Assembly: GCA_902623535.1 (NCBI GenBank)
Contig: CACNUA010000011.1
Span: 1 to 34,401 of the forward strand
Origin: an uncultured SAR86 cluster bacterium
GTDB lineage: Bacteria > Pseudomonadota > Gammaproteobacteria > Magnimaribacterales > D2472
Length of the DNA: 34,401 nucleotides
Direction: 5' to 3'
Shown: positions 14,764 to 23,209 of the stretch, piece by piece
Numbering within the stretch: position 1 is the first letter of the stretch
Layout: each line of letters begins with the position of its first letter
Position numbers and translations under genes: made by a program
The notes under the pieces: model-generated
The model's input: the letters and a program-made list of their open reading frames with translations, nothing else
Databases searched by the model: none
Told to the model about the DNA's origin: nothing

Positions 14764-15645
14764 ATGTCTAAAAACGTCAGGATGGCTTTGCTAATTTTGC
14801 TACCAGTATCTTTCTGGTTTGCAACTGGCGTGCTTGAAGAAGAAAAAATAGAATCACCAAAGGCTCAAAAAACATTATCCTCTGTTGTGATTAATGAGAG
14901 TATTGCAGAAATGATTTCCCCAACTGTTAGCGTAAACTCAGTTGCTATTAGCGAAAAAAGGGTTGCGGTTAAGGCAAAAACTTCAGGAGAGGTCGTGACC
15001 ACAGGTGTTCGGCAAGGTGAATGGGTTAAAAAAGATGAGCTTTTATGTAGGCTTGGTATAGTCGAACTTAATCGAACAGAAGTGAAAGCACCATTTGATG
15101 GTTATGTAGAAAATATTGTTAAACCAGGTAACTTTATCCAAAGAGGTGAAATCTGTGCAACCATAATTGAGCTTAGCCCTATAACATTTGTTGCTGAGGT
15201 ACCCGAGGCTAAAATCAAAGATATCTTTGAAGGTCTTCAGGTTAAAATTGATTTAATCACTGATGAAACTATCTCATCTAATCTAACATTTGTATCTAAA
15301 AGTGCATCTCCCGCTACAAGGACCTTTAGAGTAGAGGCAGAGTTTGAGAATGTAACTGGCGCTGTAAGAGATGGCATTACTGGCACAATGCATATTAGTA
15401 CTCAGCCGATTTTAGCTCATAAAATTACTGCTTCTGTTTTATTGTTAACCGATGAAGGCAATATCGGTGTAAGGACTGTTAATTCAGAAAGCAAAGTTGA
15501 GTTTCATTCAATTAAAATTATTAAAGATACAGCTGATGGGCTTTGGGTAAGTGGCATACCTCAATTTTCAAATCTTATAGTTCAAGGACAAGGGTTTGTT
15601 GAAAACGGGCAAACTGTAGCTGTTACAAATCTAGCTAGTCTATGA
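14764..15645 (+). CDS. RND efflux periplasmic adaptor, short form without alpha-hairpin
   Basis: 293 residues, against about 350-400 for most adaptors. An N-terminal membrane anchor or signal (ALLILLPVSFWFATGV) precedes the first lipoyl half (about 63-98, ending LLCRLG). This runs directly into the second half (about 104-137, KAPFDGYVENIVKPGNFI). In most adaptors a long coiled-coil hairpin that touches TolC lies between these halves; here it is missing. The beta-barrel and membrane-proximal parts follow (AEVPEAKIKD; RTFRVEAEF; GITGTMHI). It would link the RND pump to an outer-membrane partner. It overlaps the pump gene by 4 bp (ATGA). No outer-membrane channel gene is nearby. Confidence 0.92.
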   Translation: MSKNVRMALLILLPVSFWFATGVLEEEKIESPKAQKTLSSVVINESIAEMISPTVSVNSVAISEKRVAVKAKTSGEVVTTGVRQGEWVKKDELLCRLGIVELNRTEVKAPFDGYVENIVKPGNFIQRGEICATIIELSPITFVAEVPEAKIKDIFEGLQVKIDLITDETISSNLTFVSKSASPATRTFRVEAEFENVTGAVRDGITGTMHISTQPILAHKITASVLLLTDEGNIGVRTVNSESKVEFHSIKIIKDTADGLWVSGIPQFSNLIVQGQGFVENGQTVAVTNLASL

Positions 15646-18600
15646 ATAAAATAGTTGATTTTGCTCTTTCTAAAGGGAAGACAACATTAACTATTGCCTT
15701 GCTTGTTTTAATTGCTGGGAGTTATTCTCGTACAATCATCCCTGTTGCAGCAGATCCAAGTATCCAGCTTCCTCTAGTAAGTGTTTCTGTTTTTCTTGAT
15801 GGGGCTTCACCAAATGATGCATCTAGATTAATAGCAAAACCATTAGAGAATAGGTTAAGAAGTGTTCCAGGCATAGAAGAAATCTCTTCTAGTAGTACCC
15901 TAGGATATGCAAGATTAGTTGCTGAATTCGAGGTTGGGCATGATATTGATGCTGCGCTAGTAGACATTAAACAAGCAGTAGAGGAAGTTAAGTACAAGCT
16001 TCCTCTAGAGGCTGAGGATCCACAAATAAGAGAATATTCATTTGCAACATTTCCTGTTATGAATCTTAGCTTAGTAGGAAATGGGCCATTAAGACAAAAA
16101 ATATTTTTTGCAAAAGAACTACAAGATCAGCTCGAAGGCATAGATGAAGTTCTGAGCATTGATATAAGTGGGGCTCCAGATGAGGTTCTTGAGGCAATAA
16201 TTAATAAGTCAAAATTAGAAACTTATGGGATCACACTTAGAGATCTTTATTTGGCTGTTTCAAATAATAATGTGATTATCCCTGGTGGCGCTCAAGATAC
16301 TGGAGACGGCCGCTTCAATATTGAAGTACCTGGTGTTTTTGAGACTGCTCAAGATGTATATAGCATTCCGGTCAAGGTTACACCTTCAGCAGTTGTGACC
16401 CTTGGAGATCTTGGTGAAATAAGAAGGACTTTCAAAGACTATTCATCATATTCAAAAGTTAATGGTAAAGACGCGGTTACACTTGAAGTAAAGCTTAGAG
16501 AAGGTGCTAATGCAATAGATGCCAAGAGAGCTATCATGTCTAACCTATCTCAGTTTGAACCTTTTCTCCCAGAAAATATTGAAATTGTTAAGACTGATGA
16601 TGAAACCATTTGGGCTGAAAAAATGATTACAGAGCTTCAAGGAAATATAGTAACTGCAATTTTTCTAGTAATGATATTAGTAGTTGCAAGTATGGGCATT
16701 AGGGTAGGTATGTTGGTTGGACTTTCAATACCATTTTGCTTCCTTCTAACCTTTATTGTTTTAAATATTGCAAATATTGAATTCAATTTCCTTGTGATGA
16801 TGGGATTATTGTTAGGACTCGGGATGCTCATCGATGGTTCTATTGTTGTCACTGAATATGCGGACAGAAAGATATCTGAAGGCATCCAAAGGGTTGAAGC
16901 TTACAGGCTTGCATCAAAACGTATGTTTTATCCGATACTTTCTTCAACTGCAACAACTATCGCTGCTTTTACACCTCTTATTTTTTGGCCCGGATTCACA
17001 GGTCAATTTATGCGTTTTTTACCAATTGCAGTTTTCATAGTTTTATCAGCTTCGTTGGTCTATGCAATGATTGTTGTGCCAGTTCTAGGTGCCGTATTTG
17101 GTCAAAGAAGATCTTCTCTCAGATCCGGAGAATCTGAAAAAACTGGAGAAGTTGTTTTTGACCGAATTTCATCTTTTTACAGTAAATGGGTAAGAGTTTT
17201 TGCAAAAAATCCGTTTGAGACAATATTAAGCGTCTTTTTCCTTTTATCAATCATAATCATTTCTTATGATCGCTTTGGAAAAGGTACAGTTTATTTTCCT
17301 TACGTAGATCCTGTCGCTGCTGAAGTATCAATAAGAGCCAGAGGCAATTTTTCAGCCATTGAGTCAAAAGAAATAGTTGAGCAAGTAGAAAGCAGGTTGC
17401 TAGAAATTCAAGAAATCAAAAGCTTGTATCTTAGAACTGGTTCTCAGTGGTTTAGCATGGGTGGTGATGTTATTGGTAGTGGCTTTTTTGAGGTTGAGGA
17501 AATCAATGCAAAGGGTTTGACTGGTCAACAGATAATTGACCAAGCGAAATTATTAACAGCAAATATTCCAGGTATCCTTGTTGAAATTTTTGAGCTAGAG
17601 GGTGGTCCTGCATTTGAGAATCCGATTGAAATTGGAGTTTTTGGGAATACAGAACAAGAAGTTGTTCAAGTGACAAGATTGATAGAAGATTTTGCACAGA
17701 ATGAAATTACTGGCCTCTCAAATGTCAGTTCGACACTTCCTTATCCCCAAATTGAGTGGAAAATCGATGTTGATAAACAAAAAGCTGCTCAACTAGGTGT
17801 CAATATTTCAGATGTTGGTGCTATTGTGCAAATGCTAACTAACGGTTTTAAAGCAGGTGAGTACAGACCTGATGATTCAAGAGATGAAGTTGAGATTAGA
17901 GTTAGGTTTAAACGCGATGAAAGATCCTTAACTGGAATTGATGATTTAAAGGTTCCCTCGTCACGAGGACAGATACCTATCAGCTCATTTATTAAAATTA
18001 TTCCAAAAGAAAATAGGCAGTCTGTTGTTAGAAGAAATGGCAAGTTTTTCCATGAAATTGGAGCTGCAGGTGCAAATAAAGATATTTTGATAGATGAGAA
18101 AGTTAAAGAAATAAGGCAATGGATAAATCAACAAGAATTTCCTCCTGGAATTTTTGTCCAATTCAGAGGTCAGCAAGAGGAAACAGAGGAAGTAAATAGT
18201 TTTTTAAGTGTCGCTGGAATTACAGCCATATTCCTTATGCTTGTTCTGCTGCTCACTCAATTTAATAGCTTTTATCAATCAATCCTGATTTTGTCAGCAG
18301 TGTTTATGTCGGCTACAGGAGTTTTACTGGGTCTGCTTATTACAGGTCAACCATTTGGAACAACCATGACTGGAATCGGCATTGTTGCGCTAGCCGGAAT
18401 TGTTGTTAATAACAATATCGTCTTGATTGATACTTTTAACAGGCTTCGAGATGAGAACCAAAATCTAGCTAGATATGATGTAGTGGTCATGGCTTGTAAA
18501 CAAAGATTGAGACCGATCTTATTAACAACCCTCACAACTATTTTCGGGCTGCTGCCGCTTGCTGCTGGAGTAAGCCTAGATATTGTTGCAAGATCAATTG

Positions 18601-18767
18601 AATTAGGCAGCCGAGTTGTAGATTGGTGGCAGCTTTTAGCACAATCAATAGTTTTCGGATTAGGTTTTAGTACAATCTTGACTCTTATTTTTACTCCAGC
18701 CGCCTTAATGGTTCCTGAATCAATTAAAAATTACTTTAGCAAAAGTACAGCCGTCGAGACTTCTTAA
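15642..18767 (+). CDS. RND-family efflux transporter permease
   Basis: 1041 residues, normal for AcrB-type pumps. An N-terminal membrane helix, a porter domain, six helices (about 335-485), a second porter domain and six final helices (about 850-1025) are visible. The pump would export compounds from periplasm or membrane using proton flow. In TM4 the usual Asp-Asp relay is D398-G399 (MLIDGSIVV), and in TM10 the position of AcrB Lys940 is N923 (GIVVNNNIVLID), so the relay differs from AcrB, as in some RND subfamilies. The substrate cannot be read from sequence. It is the last gene of the two-gene operon; xseB starts 32 bp later. Confidence 0.95.
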   Translation: MNKIVDFALSKGKTTLTIALLVLIAGSYSRTIIPVAADPSIQLPLVSVSVFLDGASPNDASRLIAKPLENRLRSVPGIEEISSSSTLGYARLVAEFEVGHDIDAALVDIKQAVEEVKYKLPLEAEDPQIREYSFATFPVMNLSLVGNGPLRQKIFFAKELQDQLEGIDEVLSIDISGAPDEVLEAIINKSKLETYGITLRDLYLAVSNNNVIIPGGAQDTGDGRFNIEVPGVFETAQDVYSIPVKVTPSAVVTLGDLGEIRRTFKDYSSYSKVNGKDAVTLEVKLREGANAIDAKRAIMSNLSQFEPFLPENIEIVKTDDETIWAEKMITELQGNIVTAIFLVMILVVASMGIRVGMLVGLSIPFCFLLTFIVLNIANIEFNFLVMMGLLLGLGMLIDGSIVVTEYADRKISEGIQRVEAYRLASKRMFYPILSSTATTIAAFTPLIFWPGFTGQFMRFLPIAVFIVLSASLVYAMIVVPVLGAVFGQRRSSLRSGESEKTGEVVFDRISSFYSKWVRVFAKNPFETILSVFFLLSIIIISYDRFGKGTVYFPYVDPVAAEVSIRARGNFSAIESKEIVEQVESRLLEIQEIKSLYLRTGSQWFSMGGDVIGSGFFEVEEINAKGLTGQQIIDQAKLLTANIPGILVEIFELEGGPAFENPIEIGVFGNTEQEVVQVTRLIEDFAQNEITGLSNVSSTLPYPQIEWKIDVDKQKAAQLGVNISDVGAIVQMLTNGFKAGEYRPDDSRDEVEIRVRFKRDERSLTGIDDLKVPSSRGQIPISSFIKIIPKENRQSVVRRNGKFFHEIGAAGANKDILIDEKVKEIRQWINQQEFPPGIFVQFRGQQEETEEVNSFLSVAGITAIFLMLVLLLTQFNSFYQSILILSAVFMSATGVLLGLLITGQPFGTTMTGIGIVALAGIVVNNNIVLIDTFNRLRDENQNLARYDVVVMACKQRLRPILLTTLTTIFGLLPLAAGVSLDIVARSIELGSRVVDWWQLLAQSIVFGLGFSTILTLIFTPAALMVPESIKNYFSKSTAVETS

Positions 18768-18799
18768 TAATTAATACAAAACTCAGTTAAAATATTTAT

Positions 18800-19015
18800 A
18801 TGACTAAAAAAAACCTTAACTTTGAAGATTCTTTGGCAAAGCTTGAGGGCATTGTTGATGCCTTAGAAGATAATGACGTTAGCCTGGAAGAGAGTTTAAA
18901 AAAATTTGAAGAAGGAATTAAACTTGTAAAAGACTGTCAAAAGCAACTCAAAGAAGCTGAGCTAAAAGTTAATAAGCTTATGGGTGATGGTGAAATTTTA
19001 GATCAAGAGAATTAA
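18800..19015 (+). CDS. xseB: Exodeoxyribonuclease VII small subunit
   Basis: 71-residue helical protein matching XseB: NFEDSLAKLEGIVDALEDNDVSLEESLKKFEEGIKL has the family pattern. With XseA it forms the ssDNA exonuclease VII; XseA is not in the window. The order xseB-ispA-dxs is conserved in gammaproteobacteria. It lies 3 bp before ispA. A promoter may lie in the short gap after the RND gene (TAAAAT near 18787), but this is not convincing. Confidence 0.94.
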   Translation: MTKKNLNFEDSLAKLEGIVDALEDNDVSLEESLKKFEEGIKLVKDCQKQLKEAELKVNKLMGDGEILDQEN

Positions 19016-19018
19016 GAC

Positions 19019-19876
19019 ATGATTGATAAATACCTCGCTAATGTGCGGGAAAGTGTTAATCAACAATTCTTAAACATCATCAAAAGTGATTCTCAAGTTT
19101 CTAAAGCAATGCTTCACACCGTGCTAGCTCCAAGTAAATGTATTAGAGCTGGAATTGTAAGGGCTGCTGCTGAGCTTGAAGGCACCCTAAAAAAAGAATC
19201 TATTAATAATTTGGAGACCGCAGTTGAGGCGATGCATTCATATTCGTTGATTCATGATGATTTACCAGCTATGGATGATGATGATATGAGAAGAGGTCAA
19301 GCCTCCAGTCATATTGCTTATGGTGAAGCGACTGCAATACTTGCAGGAGATGCTTTGCACAGCCTTGCTTATGAAATTGTTGCTAGTGATGCTAACTTAT
19401 CTATTGAGCAAAAAGTTAACATCATTAAAATACTTTCAGACGCTTGCGGTTTTAATGGCATGATTCTTGGACAGCAATTGGATTTAGAATCTGAAGGATC
19501 AGATTCTGGAGATATAAATAAAATCCATGCCTTAAAAACTGGCAGATTAATTAGTGCTTCGCTTGCGCTACCGATTACAAATTCAAAACTTAGGATGAAA
19601 CTAAAAACTGTTGGAGAAGATGTTGGTTTAGCATTTCAAATCATGGATGATGTTTTAGAGGTGACTGCCTCTTCAGGGGCTCTTGGAAAAGACTCAGGAT
19701 CTGATATTAAGAACAAAAAACTAACTTATGTGTCGGTTTATGGTCTTGAACCTGCAATAAAAAATGCTGAAAAATTGATTGAACAATCAAAAAATAAAAT
19801 TATTGATCTTGATGATAATTTAAATAGTAAGAGCCTGCTGGAGATTTGTGATTTTATTATTAGCAGAGATAACTAG
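19019..19876 (+). CDS. ispA: Polyprenyl (farnesyl) diphosphate synthase
   Basis: 285-residue trans-prenyltransferase that builds FPP from IPP and DMAPP. The first Asp-rich motif is DDLPAMDDDD at 80-89, followed by MRRG. The second is DDVLE rather than the usual DDxxD. The IPP-binding segment reads SKCIRAG (39-45) in place of GKRLRP, keeping the lysine (K40) and second arginine (R43). GQQLDLES and LKTGRLISAS are as expected. It sits between xseB and dxs with 2-3 bp gaps. The motif changes may alter chain length or kinetics, but the gene looks functional. Confidence 0.94.
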   Translation: MIDKYLANVRESVNQQFLNIIKSDSQVSKAMLHTVLAPSKCIRAGIVRAAAELEGTLKKESINNLETAVEAMHSYSLIHDDLPAMDDDDMRRGQASSHIAYGEATAILAGDALHSLAYEIVASDANLSIEQKVNIIKILSDACGFNGMILGQQLDLESEGSDSGDINKIHALKTGRLISASLALPITNSKLRMKLKTVGEDVGLAFQIMDDVLEVTASSGALGKDSGSDIKNKKLTYVSVYGLEPAIKNAEKLIEQSKNKIIDLDDNLNSKSLLEICDFIISRDN

Positions 19877-19878
19877 CT

Positions 19879-21735
19879 ATGAGATTCTTTAAGGAAATAC
19901 CAAATTCTCGTCCTAGTACACCTTTGCTTGATGAAATTAATTCACCCAAAGATTTGAAACCTTTAACCCTTGAGCAGCTCAAAAATTTAGCCGATGAATT
20001 AAGAGCATTTTTGCTCTATCAAGTTGGACAAACAGGCGGTCATTTAGGTGGTGGTTTAGGTGTTGTTGAGTTAACAATTGTTTTGCACTACTTGTTTAAT
20101 ACTCCGGATGATAATTTAATATGGGATGTGGGTCATCAAGCCTATCCACATAAAATTCTGACTGGCAGAAGAGATAAACTTAAAACCATCAGAATTAAAG
20201 GGGGTCTAGCTCCGTTCCCTTCTAGAACCGAAAGTAAATATGATGCTTTTGGTACTGGTCATTCAAGCACCTCAATTAGTGCCGCTTTAGGGATGGCTGT
20301 TGCTAATCAAAATAAAAAAACAATTGCTGTGATTGGTGATGGAGCAATGACTGCAGGTATGGCATTTGAGGCAATGAGTCATGCTGGCAGCGTAAAGCCA
20401 AATATACTGATCATACTCAATGACAATGATATGTCTATCTCCGAAAATGTGGGTGGCTTATCTAATTATTTTTCTAGAATTTGGGCTTCAAAACTTTATA
20501 AAGGAATTAGAAAAGGTGGAAAAAGCTTCCTAGAAAATCTACCGCAAGCTCATCATCTAGCTCGAAAAGTAGAAACACAAATGAAGAGCATGGTTTCACC
20601 AGGATCAATCTTTGAGGAATTGGGACTAAATTACATTGGTCCAGTTGATGGACATGATATTGATGAGTTACTCAGTGTAATTAAAAATTTAAAGGATTTT
20701 GAAGGACCGCAGTTTTTACATATCATTACGAAAAAAGGAGCAGGTCTTGATCCGGCTGAAGCTGACCGAATAGGTTTTCATGCCATTGGAAAAATAAAAC
20801 CTGTTGCAAGAAAACAAAATAGTTCAAAACCTAAATATCAGGATATTTTTAGTGAATGGGTTGTTGATATGGCAATGGAGGATGAAAGCTTATATGCAAT
20901 AACTCCGGCAATGCGAGAAGGCTCTGGATTGGTTGAATTTAGTAGAAAGTTTCCTGAGAGATACTTTGATGTAGCCATAGCTGAACAACATGCTGTTACA
21001 TTTGCAGCTGGTTTGGCAGTAGAAGGTAAGAAACCAATTGTTGCGATTTACTCAACATTTTTACAAAGGGCATATGATCAATTGATTCATGATGTAGCGC
21101 TACAAAATCTAGATGTTACCTTTGCAATCGATAGAGCCGGACTTGTTGGTGAGGATGGTCCAACACATTCAGGTAATTATGATCTTGCCTATCTAAGATG
21201 TATCCCAAACATGATAATCATGACCCCATCCAATGAAAATGAAACCAGAAAGCTGTTATCCACTGGATACAAGTATGAGGGTCCTGCAGCTATTCGCTAT
21301 CCGAGAGGAACGGGTCCAAATATTCAAATTGATAAGGATTTAGAAACATTAAAGATAGGCAAATCAAATCTTGTGATCAATAAAGATTCAGAAATAATTA
21401 TCCTTAATTTCGGCGCTCTGATGGAGATGAGTAAAAACGTTGCAGAAAAATTAGATTGCTCTTTAGCTGATATGAGATTTGTGAAACCCCTTGATGCTGA
21501 GTTTCTTAAAAAAATACATGATAAAAAACTAATTGTTACAATTGAAGATGGTAGTCGCTATGGCGGTGCAGGATCAGCTGTTCAAGAATGGTTTGCTGAT
21601 AATAATTTGAATGTAACCATCAAATCATTTGGTATTCCTGATGTATTCATTGAGCATGCCAGCAGAGATGAAATGATAAAAATGGCTTGTCTTAATAAAG
21701 ATGCCATACTCGATCAGATTAAAAAATTAATTTAG
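19879..21735 (+). CDS. dxs: 1-deoxy-D-xylulose-5-phosphate synthase
   Basis: 618 residues, normal length. This thiamine-diphosphate enzyme joins pyruvate and glyceraldehyde 3-phosphate, the entry to the MEP isoprenoid pathway. Visible are QTGGHLGGGLGVVELT (about 51-66), WDVGHQAYPHKILTGR, the TPP motif GDGAMTAGMAFEAM ending at ILNDNDMSIS, and the transketolase-type AIAEQHAVTFAAGLA with its catalytic glutamate. The C-terminal domain has VTIEDGSRYGGAGSA. It works with the adjacent ispA. The gene ends in a convergent junction with pgpA. Confidence 0.97.
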   Translation: MRFFKEIPNSRPSTPLLDEINSPKDLKPLTLEQLKNLADELRAFLLYQVGQTGGHLGGGLGVVELTIVLHYLFNTPDDNLIWDVGHQAYPHKILTGRRDKLKTIRIKGGLAPFPSRTESKYDAFGTGHSSTSISAALGMAVANQNKKTIAVIGDGAMTAGMAFEAMSHAGSVKPNILIILNDNDMSISENVGGLSNYFSRIWASKLYKGIRKGGKSFLENLPQAHHLARKVETQMKSMVSPGSIFEELGLNYIGPVDGHDIDELLSVIKNLKDFEGPQFLHIITKKGAGLDPAEADRIGFHAIGKIKPVARKQNSSKPKYQDIFSEWVVDMAMEDESLYAITPAMREGSGLVEFSRKFPERYFDVAIAEQHAVTFAAGLAVEGKKPIVAIYSTFLQRAYDQLIHDVALQNLDVTFAIDRAGLVGEDGPTHSGNYDLAYLRCIPNMIIMTPSNENETRKLLSTGYKYEGPAAIRYPRGTGPNIQIDKDLETLKIGKSNLVINKDSEIIILNFGALMEMSKNVAEKLDCSLADMRFVKPLDAEFLKKIHDKKLIVTIEDGSRYGGAGSAVQEWFADNNLNVTIKSFGIPDVFIEHASRDEMIKMACLNKDAILDQIKKLI

Positions 21736-21783
21736 TTATAAAATTTTGATTTTGTAAAAATCCTTTTACACATCAAATTATAA
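21736..21783. terminator. Imperfect AT-rich hairpin between dxs and pgpA
   Basis: Nested inverted repeats TTATAA (21736-21741 and 21778-21783), TTGAT/ATCAA (21746-21750, 21772-21776) and GTAAAA/TTTTAC (21754-21759, 21764-21769) form one long imperfect stem. It fills the convergent gap and overlaps the pgpA stop. There is no GC-rich stem, so activity in either direction is uncertain. Confidence 0.35.
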
Positions 21784-22234
21784 TTTCAAAGATGGTCAGC
21801 ATTAAAATGCTTGCAAATAGTCCTGCAAGAAGATCATCAATCAAGATTCCTGGTCCATTTTTAATATTTTTATCGACCCATGAAATTGGCCATGGTTTTA
21901 CAATGTCAAAAAAACGAAAAAATAAAAATGCAAAGGCGAGTGAAATAAAATCATGATTGATGAACATGCAAGCCACAAACATTCCTGCAAATTCATCAAC
22001 AACAATTTCTGAGCTATCGGACTTTGTTTCTTTATATACTTCAACACAAACCCACCAACTAAAAGCTACTATTAAAAATGTTGCAAGAATGATCCACTCT
22101 TGCAAAAAAGATAAGTTATAAATTAATAATATAGCAAATAAGCTTCCCCAAGTACCTGGAGCAAATGGGATAGATCCAACCCCAAGGCAAGTCGCTAGGA
22201 CATGAGGTACTTTATTATAATTTGGGAAACTCAT
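21773..22234 (-). CDS. pgpA: Phosphatidylglycerophosphatase A
   Basis: 153-residue membrane enzyme that dephosphorylates phosphatidylglycerophosphate to phosphatidylglycerol. The family motifs GVGSIPFAPGTWGSL (about 18-32), VDEFAGM, FFRFFDIVKPWPI and GGPGILIDDLLAG-like NGPGILIDDLLAG are all seen. Three or four hydrophobic segments are present. It lies 6 bp after thiL, as usual, but nusB, the normal third partner, is about 10 kb away with the rib genes. Confidence 0.95.
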   Translation of the reverse strand: MSFPNYNKVPHVLATCLGVGSIPFAPGTWGSLFAILLIYNLSFLQEWIILATFLIVAFSWWVCVEVYKETKSDSSEIVVDEFAGMFVACMFINHDFISLAFAFLFFRFFDIVKPWPISWVDKNIKNGPGILIDDLLAGLFASILMLTIFEIII

Positions 22235-22240
22235 ATAAAT

Positions 22241-23209
22241 TTAGAAATGCTTATAGCCTTTATTTAGTGAAGTTATTTTACCATCCAGATATATTTTCTT
22301 CGTTTTAATTGATGTGCCAACTTGATACATTTCAAAATTCATTTTTTTCATTTTTATAGCAAGAGACTGAATGTTTTTTTTGGGCACAGTAAAAATTAAT
22401 TGATAATCATCACCGCAATTCAAACATTGGTTTAATGATAAATTTGAATTATACGGTATTGAGCTTGAAGATAATTCGAATCCTACATTAGATGCTTTGC
22501 TTAGATGTCTAAGATCTTGAAGAAATCCATCAGAAATATCAATCGCGCTCGAGGCAAATCCTGCAATAGTTTTGCCATAATCAATTAGAGCTTTAGGTTT
22601 TATATAAGCAGATGAAATCTTATTTTCTCTATTAAGCTTTTTGAAGTTCTGCATACCAAATAAACCATTACCTAGCTGTCCTGACAAACAAACTATGTCT
22701 CCAACTCTAGAATTATTTCTTAGTAATATTTTTGAAACCTGCTTGCCAAAGACAGTCACAGATATCTGGAATTGTCCTTTCACTAGATCGCCACCAGTTA
22801 AGCCAATTTTGTAATCATTTGAAAAATCTTGGAGTCCTTTTTTAAATGAAGAGAAAAATTTTGGACTATTCTCTTCAGTGGAAAGGGAAAGCTGAAAGGC
22901 TAATGGATTAGAGCCCATTGCTGCCAGATCACTTAGTGCTGTGACACATGCTCTATAGGCAGCATATTCAGGTTTAAATCCCTTTGGAAAATGAACACCC
23001 TCTACGGAGGTATCAGTTGAAACAATGAGATTATCTGATGACGAAATTACCGCAGCATCGTCTCCAACGCCCTTCAAGATCTTATTCTTTTTATTAAAAG
23101 AAGTACCTATATTAGATAAGTACTTCTCAATAATCTTAAATTCAGAAATGGTTTTTAACTTGGGTATCTTTCGAATAGGCCGCTGGCACCCATACCACCA
23201 CCTACACAC
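22241..23209 (-). CDS. thiL: Thiamine-monophosphate kinase
   Basis: 322 residues as drawn. ThiL makes thiamine diphosphate from thiamine monophosphate and ATP. GVGDDAAVI (about 47-55), STDTSVEGVHF, LTGGDLVKG, and CLNCGDDYQLIFTV near the end match the PurM-like family. The start is unclear. GTG 23209 adds about 20 residues that are just the thiolase end read in another frame. The conserved N-terminus (ISEFKIIEKYL) begins at an ATT codon at 23149, with no ATG, GTG or TTG between. The gene overlaps the thiolase by 55 bp or lies 5 bp after it, depending on start. It supplies the cofactor used by Dxs. Confidence 0.93.
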   Translation of the reverse strand: MCRWWYGCQRPIRKIPKLKTISEFKIIEKYLSNIGTSFNKKNKILKGVGDDAAVISSSDNLIVSTDTSVEGVHFPKGFKPEYAAYRACVTALSDLAAMGSNPLAFQLSLSTEENSPKFFSSFKKGLQDFSNDYKIGLTGGDLVKGQFQISVTVFGKQVSKILLRNNSRVGDIVCLSGQLGNGLFGMQNFKKLNRENKISSAYIKPKALIDYGKTIAGFASSAIDISDGFLQDLRHLSKASNVGFELSSSSIPYNSNLSLNQCLNCGDDYQLIFTVPKKNIQSLAIKMKKMNFEMYQVGTSIKTKKIYLDGKITSLNKGYKHF

